From: Flavobacteriaceae bacterium | GTDB lineage: Bacteria; Bacteroidota; Bacteroidia; Flavobacteriales; Flavobacteriaceae | NCBI GenBank assembly: GCA_018672145.1 | Contig: JABHGH010000045.1 | Span: forward strand, 1-5,864 | Length of the DNA: 5,864 nt | Direction: 5' to 3' | Shown: piece by piece, positions 1-5,611 of the stretch | How the letters are laid out: each line of letters begins with the position of its first letter | Position numbering within the stretch: the first letter of the stretch is position 1 | Made by a program: the position numbers and the translations under genes | Notes under the pieces: generated by a model | The model's database searches: none | What the model was told of the DNA's origin: nothing | What the model saw: only the letters and a program-made list of their open reading frames with translations

Positions 1-947
1 AACAAAGGAGGTGTGTCAAACAAGTTGTCTTTAATGACATGGAGCTCATCGATAAAATGTAAAATTTTGGTTTGGCCCCCTCCACTACAATGCACCATTC
101 CATGGATCTGCTTACGATCAACTTGATTTAAAATCGCTTTGATAATGGGTGCATAGGTTCTAGTTGGGGACAGCACCAACTTTCCTGCATCAAGAGGGGT
201 CTCGGTGGGGTCTGTAAGGGCTTTATGCCCTGAATAAACCAATTCGTTAGGCACATCAGGATCAAAGCTTTCGGGATATTTTTTGGCTAGGAGTTTAGAA
301 AATACATCATGGCGCGCCGAAGTCAATCCATTGCTTCCCATGCCGCCATTGTACTCACTTTCATAAGTAGATTGCCCAAAGGAGGCCAATCCCACAATCA
401 CATCTCCTGCTTGAATGTTTGCATTATCAATCACGTCTTCGCGCTTCATCCTTGCGGTAACTGTAGAATCAACAATAATCGTTCGCACCAAATCCCCTAC
501 ATCGGCGGTCTCGCCTCCCGTACTGTGAATATGCACACCATGACTAGCCAATTCAGCGATAAGCTCCTCCATCCCTTGAATAATAGCGGCGATAACTTCT
601 CCAGTTATTTTGTTTTTGTTACGCCCTATGGTCGAAGAGAGTATAATATTATCAACTGCACCAACGCACAACAAATCATCAACATTCATGATAAGTGCAT
701 CTTGGGCTATCCCCTTCCAGACCGATAAATCACCAGTTTCTTTCCAATACATGTAGGCCAGCGAAGACTTGGTACCTGCCCCATCAGCATGCATTACAAT
801 GCAATGATTTGGATCTTGGGTTAGATAGTCAGGGACAATCTTGCAAAACGCATTTGGAAACAAGCCCTTGTTTATGGAAGCTATCGCCTTGTGCACATCA
901 TCTTTGGTAGCGGATACCCCACGAAGATTATAGCGTTTGTCGGCCAT
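1..947 (-). CDS. purM: AIR synthase (phosphoribosylformylglycinamidine cyclo-ligase), 3' end outside window
   Basis: This gene encodes the cytosolic enzyme that closes the imidazole ring of FGAM to AIR with ATP, the fifth step of de novo purine synthesis. The ATG lies at 947-945, and 315 codons are open down to the left edge with no stop. Motifs in order are MHADGAGTK (residues 52-60, the counterpart of the DGVGTK motif), a GIAQDALIMN...DDLLCVGA block (79-97), STGGETADVGD (142-152, cf. GGETAE), a G-rich segment with GGMGSNGLTSAR (201-212, cf. the HSNG motif) and HCSGGGQTK (286-294, cf. HITGGG). Together these cover the N-terminal domain and most of the C-terminal domain. The sequence style is the divergent Bacteroidota form, which is usually somewhat under 400 residues, so roughly 70 residues are probably missing. 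It is co-directional with glnN, 35 bp downstream of it with no terminator between them, and it also has a possible promoter of its own. No Shine-Dalgarno sequence is visible. Identification as PurM is firm. Confidence 0.93.
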   Translation of the reverse strand, partial: MADKRYNLRGVSATKDDVHKAIASINKGLFPNAFCKIVPDYLTQDPNHCIVMHADGAGTKSSLAYMYWKETGDLSVWKGIAQDALIMNVDDLLCVGAVDNIILSSTIGRNKNKITGEVIAAIIQGMEELIAELASHGVHIHSTGGETADVGDLVRTIIVDSTVTARMKREDVIDNANIQAGDVIVGLASFGQSTYESEYNGGMGSNGLTSARHDVFSKLLAKKYPESFDPDVPNELVYSGHKALTDPTETPLDAGKLVLSPTRTYAPIIKAILNQVDRKQIHGMVHCSGGGQTKILHFIDELHVIKDNLFDTPPL

Positions 948-962
948 GAGTTATGTTTTTAG

Positions 963-970
963 CAAAGATA
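963..970 (-). promoter_or_regulatory. Candidate -7 box of a purM promoter
   Basis: The minus strand reads TATCTTTG, an exact match to the Bacteroidota -7 consensus TAnnTTTG, 15 nt upstream of the purM ATG. A TTTG that could act as the -33 element lies inside the last codons of glnN, but its 24-bp spacing is slightly longer than the usual 19-21. If active, it would let purM be transcribed independently of glnN. It is inferred from motif and position only. Confidence 0.45.
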
Positions 971-982
971 TCCGTTTGAAGC

Positions 983-3169
983 TTATCGTAAAAACAAAAG
1001 TTCACGATACTTCACCATTGACCACAACTCATCATCAACCATTAGTTCTAATCGGTCAGAATTGTATCGGATTTCGTCAAATAAAGGAAGTACTTCATTG
1101 CAGTACAACTGTGCACGCTGCTCATTGTTCGATATCGCATTTGCCTTTTTACGAGCATTGATCATGTCAGTGACTCCTCGATTTAGATTAGCGATGTGAG
1201 CAGAGATTTTTTCAATCAAATCCATTTGTTCACTTGCATGCTTGGTGTATTGATTTCCATAAATCTCTTTCAGTCCACGAACATTTTCAATAAGTGTGTT
1301 TTGATAACGTACCGCAGTCGGAATAATATGATTTCGAGCAATATCCCCTAAGACACGACTTTCAATTTGAATACGCATGACATACTCTTCAACTTGCACC
1401 TCATATCGTGCTTGTACTTCGGTCGCGTTCATCACTCCCATACTTTCAAAAAGTGCAACCGTATTTTTATCAATACGAGCTTTTAAAGCATCTGGTGTTT
1501 TTGGCGTGTTTGACAATCCACGACGCTTCGCCTCTTTTGCCCATGAATCGCTGTATCCGTCTCCTTCAAAAAGAATGGGTCGTAATTTCTTGATATAATC
1601 ACGTAACACATTGAAAACTGCATCATCTTTTTTTAACTTTTTGGTCTTGACCAGCTTATCGACTTCCTTTTTGAAAGATTTCAATTGATTAGCGACAATC
1701 GTGTTTACCACAGTCATTGGATTGGCACAATTTGCTGACGAGCCAACCGCACGAAATTCAAATTTATTACCTGTAAAGGCAAAAGGTGACGTTCGGTTTC
1801 GGTCTGTATTATCTAACAATATTTCAGGAATCTTACCAACAACATTCAACTTAAGATCGGTTTTTTCTTTCGGTGAAAGTTTCCCTTCAGATACATTTTC
1901 AAGGTCGTCAAGAACCTTGGTTAGGTGTTCACCTATAAAAACAGACAATATTGCAGGTGGTGCTTCATTGGCTCCTAATCGGTGATCGTTACTGGCACTC
2001 GCCACTGAAGAGCGCAATAAGAACTCGTAATCCTTAACCGCCTTAATCGTATTGATGAAAAAAGTGAGAAACTGAAGGTTACGCATCGGTGTTTTTCCTG
2101 GGCTCAACAAATTCACACCAGTATCAGTTTGTAAGGACCAATTGTTGTGTTTTCCTGAACCGTTAATTCCAGCAAATGGTTTTTCATGGAGCAGTACTTT
2201 TAGATTATGCTTGTTCGCAATCTTACCCATAATATCCATCAATAATGCGTTGTGATCAACCGATAGATTTGCTTCCTCAAAAATAGGTGCCAGCTCAAAT
2301 TGGTTTGGCGCCACCTCATTGTGACGAGTTTTTACAGGGATCCCAAGCAACATTGATTCATGCTCCAATTCTCGCATAAATGATAATGCTCTGTTTGGTA
2401 TTGAGCCAAAATAATGATCATCAAGCTGTTGTCCTTTAGCAGGGGCATGACCTAAAAGTGTACGACCTGTAAGCACAATGTCAGGACGACTCTGTGCCAA
2501 TGATTTATCAATTAAAAAATATTCTTGTTCCCACCCTAATGTGGCAATAACCTTGTTGACAGTCTTATCAAAAAATTGAGCCACATCTGTTGCAGCGTGA
2601 TCAACTGCTTGTAATGCACGCAAAAGAGGTGTCTTATTGTCAAGTGCTTCACCGGTATAAGACACGAAAATTGTAGGAATACAAAGAGTAGTGCCGTAAA
2701 TAAAAGCGGGGGATGTGGGGTCCCAAGCGGTATAGCCACGTGCTTCAAAAGTATTCCGAATACCACCACTTGGAAAACTCGAAGCGTCAGGCTCTTGTTG
2801 AACTAGCTGTGCACCTTCAAAATTTTCAAGTGCTGTTCCATCTGATGCCATATCAAAAAAGGCATCGTGTTTTTCAGCAGTCGCTCCTGTTAGGGGCTGG
2901 AACCAGTGGGTGTAGTGTGTCGCTTTTTTGGATAAGGCCCAATCACGCATAGAAGCAGCAACGTGATCGGCTACTTTTCTATCGATTTGAGTTCCCTTGT
3001 CAATGGCCATACAAACTTGCTGATAGGCTTCTTTTGTAAGATAGGCTCGCATTGATTTTTTATTAAACACATGCGTAGCAAATAACTGTGATCGATCTTG
3101 ATGCTCTTGTGATTCAATGGGTTGGCGTTGGGATGCGGTTTGTACAGCCGAAAAACGAATTGTAGACAT
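983..3169 (-). CDS. glnN: Glutamine synthetase type III (GSIII)
   Basis: This gene encodes a 728-residue ATP-dependent glutamate-ammonia ligase of the large type III class, a cytosolic dodecamer in characterised members. Length and domain order fit: a GSIII-specific N-terminal part (about 1-200, with the family-typical HWFQPLTG at 88-95), the catalytic barrel, and a long helical C-terminal extension (about 500-728). Active-site motifs are WEQEYFL (213-219, with metal-binding Glu214 and Glu216), NEVAPNQFELAP (284-295, like NAEVAPGQWE of the other classes), GSGKHNNWSL (337-346, with His341 in the nucleotide/metal loop) and the Arg-rich RNRTSPFAFTG...FEFR stretch (457-473, the phosphate/glutamate-binding arginines and catalytic Glu). 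All key residues appear intact. The ATG at 3169-3167 is preferred because a TAnnTTTG box lies 16 nt upstream and the N-terminus matches the family. It is divergent from a type II enzyme and upstream of purM. GSIII is the common glutamine synthetase of Bacteroidota. Confidence 0.97.
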   Translation of the reverse strand: MSTIRFSAVQTASQRQPIESQEHQDRSQLFATHVFNKKSMRAYLTKEAYQQVCMAIDKGTQIDRKVADHVAASMRDWALSKKATHYTHWFQPLTGATAEKHDAFFDMASDGTALENFEGAQLVQQEPDASSFPSGGIRNTFEARGYTAWDPTSPAFIYGTTLCIPTIFVSYTGEALDNKTPLLRALQAVDHAATDVAQFFDKTVNKVIATLGWEQEYFLIDKSLAQSRPDIVLTGRTLLGHAPAKGQQLDDHYFGSIPNRALSFMRELEHESMLLGIPVKTRHNEVAPNQFELAPIFEEANLSVDHNALLMDIMGKIANKHNLKVLLHEKPFAGINGSGKHNNWSLQTDTGVNLLSPGKTPMRNLQFLTFFINTIKAVKDYEFLLRSSVASASNDHRLGANEAPPAILSVFIGEHLTKVLDDLENVSEGKLSPKEKTDLKLNVVGKIPEILLDNTDRNRTSPFAFTGNKFEFRAVGSSANCANPMTVVNTIVANQLKSFKKEVDKLVKTKKLKKDDAVFNVLRDYIKKLRPILFEGDGYSDSWAKEAKRRGLSNTPKTPDALKARIDKNTVALFESMGVMNATEVQARYEVQVEEYVMRIQIESRVLGDIARNHIIPTAVRYQNTLIENVRGLKEIYGNQYTKHASEQMDLIEKISAHIANLNRGVTDMINARKKANAISNNEQRAQLYCNEVLPLFDEIRYNSDRLELMVDDELWSMVKYRELLFLR

Positions 3170-3185
3170 AAAAGTAGATTTTAAT

Positions 3186-3193
3186 CAAAAATA
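3186..3193 (-). promoter_or_regulatory. Candidate -7 box of the glnN promoter
   Basis: The minus strand reads TATTTTTG (fits TAnnTTTG), 16 nt before the glnN ATG, which implies a leader of only about 10 nt. The -33 partner is weak: TTTG occurrences lie 13 bp and 26 bp away rather than 19-21. A promoter with a poor -33 would be consistent with activator dependence, but that is inference. Confidence 0.5.
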
Positions 3194-3240
3194 AGCAATT
3201 ATATCCCAAATCACTAGTCCAAAAACTGCAATATTCTCAT

Positions 3241-3341
3241 TATGAATTGAGAAAATTATTAAAAAATAAGTTTACCCTGTATAAAAATAGGGTGTTCATA
3301 AAACTTAATAAGATGTTTATAGTTTACCCCCTATGAATTGA
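3241..3341 (+). repeat. 10-bp direct repeat TATGAATTGA in the glnN/glnII spacer
   Basis: TATGAATTGA occurs at 3241-3250 and again at 3332-3341, 91 bp apart. The second copy sits inside the right-hand dyad and includes the TTG of the candidate -33 element of the plus-strand promoter. An exact 10-mer repeated within 100 bp of AT-rich DNA may be chance or a shared protein-binding core. Confidence 0.5.
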
Positions 3342-3353
3342 TGGGGAGATTCA
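3269..3353. promoter_or_regulatory. Two tandem imperfect dyads, operator-like
   Basis: Two related elements start with AGTTTACCC and end with TTCA: copy A at 3269-3298 and copy B at 3321-3353. Copy A has a perfect ACCCT-N10-AGGGT inverted repeat (3274-3278 and 3289-3293), flanked by an outer TAAGTTT/AAACTTA pair (3267-3273 and 3301-3307). Copy B has CCCC/GGGG arms (3328-3331 and 3343-3346). Their starts are 52 bp apart, close to five helical turns, so a dimeric regulator could bind both on one DNA face. Copy B covers the presumed -33 element of the type II glutamine synthetase promoter, which suggests repression there. Copy A lies between the two promoters. I do not recognise the cognate regulator; nitrogen control of the glutamine synthetases is the natural guess. 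Confidence 0.5.
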
Positions 3354-3369
3354 AAAAAAATTACATTTG
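3338..3369 (+). promoter_or_regulatory. Candidate promoter of the type II glutamine synthetase gene
   Basis: TTG at 3338-3340, a 21-bp spacer, then TACATTTG at 3362-3369 match the Bacteroidota -33/-7 consensus. Transcription would start near 3375, leaving a leader of about 12 nt before the ATG at 3388. This promoter decides the start of the gene: the upstream in-frame TTG at 3367 is part of the -7 box and would not be in the transcript. Confidence 0.65.
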
Positions 3370-3387
3370 TTGAGTAAAAATTTTATT

Positions 3388-4395
3388 ATGAGTAAGTCAA
3401 AACTTGAATATTTATGGTTGGATGGGTATAAACCCGTTGCCAATCTAAGAGGTAAAACTAAGATCATTGAAGATTTTAGTGGAAAGCTTGAAGACGTTCC
3501 TATGTGGGGGTTTGACGGTAGTTCAACCCAACAAGCTATAACTGGTTCTTCAGACTGTTTGTTAAAGCCTGTGGCTATTTATCCTGACCCTGCCCGTAGA
3601 GATGGTTTTTTGGTCATGACAGAAGTATTGAATCCTGATGGAACATCTCACGCATCAAATGGTAGAGCAGCTATCGATGATGACGATGATGATTTCTGGT
3701 TTGGATTTGAACAAGAGTATTTTCTTTGGGATCCGGAAACAAACCTTCCACTAGGATTCCCTAAAGACCAAACTCCACAAGGGCAGTTTTACTGTTCAGT
3801 TGGTGGCAGTAATGCATTTGGTAGAGAAATTATGGATCGTCACCTTGACCTATGTCTTGATGCTGGTATCAACGTCGAAGGAACAAACGCTGAGGTTGCT
3901 CCTGGACAATGGGAATACCAAACATTTGCAATGGGTGCAGCGAAAGCTGGTGATGAAATGTGGGTAGCACGTTATATTCTTGAGCGTTTAGCTGAAGAGT
4001 ATGGTTTGTCTATCAACTACCATCCAAAACCACTAGGTGCAACAGACTGGAATGGTTCTGGTATGCACGCAAACTTCTCAAATACTACGCTCAGAACTTG
4101 TGGTTCTAAAGAGACGTATGAAAAAATTTGTGAAGCTTTCCGCCCTGTGGTTAAAGAACATATCGAGGTATATGGCGCATACAACGACCAACGTTTAACT
4201 GGTGAACACGAAACGCAGTCAATCGACGAATTCAGCTACGGCGTTTCTGATCGAGGTGCCTCTATTCGAATTCCAATTATGACAGTTGAAAAAGGTTGGA
4301 AAGGATGGTTGGAAGACAGAAGACCAGCTTCTAACGGAGATCCCTACAAAATTGCAGCGCGAATCATTAAGACCGTGAAGTCTGCAAAGGTTTAG
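3388..4395 (+). CDS. Glutamine synthetase type II (eukaryotic-like GSII)
   Basis: This gene encodes a 335-residue ATP-dependent glutamate-ammonia ligase of the type II class, typical of eukaryotes and found in a minority of bacteria (glnII-type). Length fits the class, which is much shorter than type I (about 470) or III (about 730). The beta-grasp domain comes first, with WGFDGSSTQQA at 40-50. The catalytic domain carries GFEQEYFLW (106-114, metal ligands Glu108 and Glu110), NAEVAPGQWEYQ (167-178, Glu169 and Glu176), NGSGMHANFS (222-231, His227), DRGASIRIP (288-296, Arg289 and Arg294) and EDRRPASNGDPY (309-320, catalytic Glu309). No Tyr-adenylylation region of the type I class is present. 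The ATG at 3388 is chosen over an in-frame TTG at 3367 because the TTG lies within the promoter -7 box and MSKSKLEYLWLDG is a natural family N-terminus. A run of six Asp (97-102) precedes the metal-binding motif. It is divergent from glnN and ends before a strong terminator. Confidence 0.96.
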   Translation: MSKSKLEYLWLDGYKPVANLRGKTKIIEDFSGKLEDVPMWGFDGSSTQQAITGSSDCLLKPVAIYPDPARRDGFLVMTEVLNPDGTSHASNGRAAIDDDDDDFWFGFEQEYFLWDPETNLPLGFPKDQTPQGQFYCSVGGSNAFGREIMDRHLDLCLDAGINVEGTNAEVAPGQWEYQTFAMGAAKAGDEMWVARYILERLAEEYGLSINYHPKPLGATDWNGSGMHANFSNTTLRTCGSKETYEKICEAFRPVVKEHIEVYGAYNDQRLTGEHETQSIDEFSYGVSDRGASIRIPIMTVEKGWKGWLEDRRPASNGDPYKIAARIIKTVKSAKV

Positions 4396-4416
4396 TTTTT
4401 CTGAACTTTAGATAAT

Positions 4417-4444
4417 AAAAAAGCACCCTTTGAGGTGCTTTTTT
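4417..4444. terminator. Bidirectional intrinsic terminator between convergent genes
   Basis: An 11-bp perfect stem (4417-4427 with 4434-4444) has GCACC/GGTGC at its core, a CTTTGA loop, and A-run and T-run flanks, so it can terminate on both strands. It begins 21 nt after the type II glutamine synthetase stop codon. Its T-run reaches into the TAA of the exchanger gene on the other strand. Confidence 0.9.
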
Positions 4445-5380
4445 TTATGCTAGCGTTTTAACAATAAACAAAACATATAGTGTTAAAAGAAGTAATCCAT
4501 CTCGCCAATACATTTTCATTTTTACAGGAACGAAAACAAGCGGCACCAACATGGCTGCAATCCCTAGCATAACATAAATATCAAAGTCAAGTAAGGTGTT
4601 GTCAGTGACTGTTAAGGGGTGAATTAAAGAAGTGATTCCTAGTACTGCCAATATGTTAAACAGGTTTGATCCCAAAAGATTTCCCAATGAAATTGCATTT
4701 TCACGTTTAGCAACTGCCACAAGTGAAGCTGCAAGTTCAGGGATGCTTGTTCCAACAGAGACAACAGTGATTCCAATGATACGTTCACTAACCCCAATTT
4801 GATTGGCAACACGAACTGCGCCATGTATTAGTAGCTCTGAACCCAAAGCTAGGAACGCTCCACCAAAGACAGCAAACAAAATGATTCCAGTCCATGACAA
4901 TGACGTTTTCAGATCTTCGTACTCAAAATCAGTATTGTCTTTAAAGCGAAAAAGGTACAAGAGCATAAGGATAAGTAAAACAACAAAAAATAACCCTTCA
5001 ATCTTTGAAATTGATCCATTTTGGAGAAATATCCACAAGAGTACTGAGGCAGCAAACATCAAGGGCCAATCTGATTGATAAAAACTTTTAGAAATGTCTA
5101 TTCGCGTAAACAACAAAACAACACCGAGCACCAACCCAAGGTTTGCGATGTTAGAACCAACAACATTCCCCAATGCTAAATCGGGATATCCTTCAAGCGC
5201 TGAACGAATGCTCACAATGAGCTCGGGCAATGAGGTTGCAAATGAAACAACAGTCATTCCAATAACAATTTTTGGGATTTTAAATTTATTTGATGTTCCA
5301 ACGGCTGAACGCAACAACCATTCTCCCCCAACAATTAGACCTACAAGTCCGCCAATAATTTTTAAAATCTCAATTCCCAT
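4445..5380 (-). CDS. CaCA-family Na+/Ca2+ (cation/calcium) exchanger
   Basis: This gene encodes a 311-residue inner-membrane antiporter of the Ca2+:cation antiporter family (YrbG/NCX_Mj type), expected to export Ca2+ against Na+ or another cation. It is built from hydrophobic segments in two inverted halves, each with an alpha repeat. The first has ATSLPE (48-53) and GNVVGSNIANLG (71-82); the second has GTSIPE (210-215) and GNLLGSNLFNIL (233-244). Glu53 and Glu215 are the expected ion-binding acids. A polar linker (about 145-160, FRFKDNTDFEYED) separates the halves. The length is normal for prokaryotic members. The frame is open upstream to 5515, but the ATG at 5380-5378 is chosen because MGIEILKIIGG begins the first membrane segment directly, while the extra 45 residues are basic and unlike the family. 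The gene is convergent with the type II glutamine synthetase and shares its terminator. The true substrate (Ca2+, Na+, K+ or H+ coupling) cannot be read from the sequence. Confidence 0.93.
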   Translation of the reverse strand: MGIEILKIIGGLVGLIVGGEWLLRSAVGTSNKFKIPKIVIGMTVVSFATSLPELIVSIRSALEGYPDLALGNVVGSNIANLGLVLGVVLLFTRIDISKSFYQSDWPLMFAASVLLWIFLQNGSISKIEGLFFVVLLILMLLYLFRFKDNTDFEYEDLKTSLSWTGIILFAVFGGAFLALGSELLIHGAVRVANQIGVSERIIGITVVSVGTSIPELAASLVAVAKRENAISLGNLLGSNLFNILAVLGITSLIHPLTVTDNTLLDFDIYVMLGIAAMLVPLVFVPVKMKMYWRDGLLLLTLYVLFIVKTLA

Positions 5381-5384
5381 ATTG

Positions 5385-5392
5385 CGAAGATA
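5385..5392 (-). promoter_or_regulatory. Weak -7-like box at the exchanger start
   Basis: The minus strand reads TATCTTCG, one mismatch from TAnnTTTG, only 4 nt before the ATG. If used, the transcript would begin at or next to the start codon (leaderless). No good -33 element is seen at the usual spacing, so this is a tentative call. Confidence 0.25.
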
Positions 5393-5412
5393 CAACACAA
5401 CACTTTTTGTAC

Positions 5413-5428
5413 TTTTGCATATGCAAAA
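5413..5428. promoter_or_regulatory. 16-bp perfect palindrome upstream of the exchanger gene
   Basis: TTTTGCATATGCAAAA is a perfect palindrome 32 bp upstream of the exchanger ATG, in the position where a dimeric regulator would overlap the promoter. A TACTTTTG at 5410-5417 on the plus strand also fits the -7 consensus, but no plus-strand gene follows closely. The operator role is inference; no regulator is recognised. Confidence 0.4.
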
Positions 5429-5570
5429 ATTCTTTTTTATTGTGATCGCAAGGATAAATAAATTACTGTTCCCCAGTTTCTCAAAACGTGGCCTTGACCT
5501 GAGCAAGGCTTCCAAGTTGCAGCTGGCAATAATTGCTTGGCGTGCTTATGTGACAAAGCGAGCCATTTAG
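5429..5570. other. Gene-free spacer with a GC-richer, hairpin-rich block
   Basis: No convincing gene lies between the exchanger start and the tRNA promoter. The left part is AT-rich. From about 5486 to 5565 the GC content rises to about 52% (42 of 80 bases), clearly above the surrounding spacer DNA. This block can form GCCTTG/CAAGGC (5491-5496 and 5504-5509, 7-nt loop), CCAAG/CTTGG (5512-5516 and 5536-5540) and the small palindrome GCAATAATTGC (5527-5537). It could be a small RNA, a remnant of a repeat or a lost gene; none can be shown from sequence alone. Confidence 0.35.
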
Positions 5571-5601
5571 TTTGTTACCTAGGTAAAATAAGATATATTT
5601 G
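5571..5601 (+). promoter_or_regulatory. Consensus promoter of tRNA-Arg
   Basis: TTTG (5571-5574), a 19-bp spacer and TATATTTG (5594-5601) make an exact match to the Bacteroidota TTTG-N19-TAnnTTTG promoter. Transcription would start around 5606-5608, just before the mature 5' end at 5612. The spacer contains a perfect 12-bp palindrome, TTACCTAGGTAA (5575-5586). Confidence 0.8.
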
Positions 5602-5611
5602 CCCTCGCAAA

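Noticed and set aside
309..1161. Plus-strand open frames of 71-139 codons opposite purM and the end of glnN
   Set aside because: They run antisense to well-identified genes, have no family-like motifs and overlap one another; they are shadow frames.
5381..5515. 45-residue N-terminal extension of the exchanger
   Set aside because: It is basic and Cys-containing, unlike the family. It covers the palindrome and promoter-like DNA, and the internal ATG gives a normal-length protein starting at the first membrane segment.
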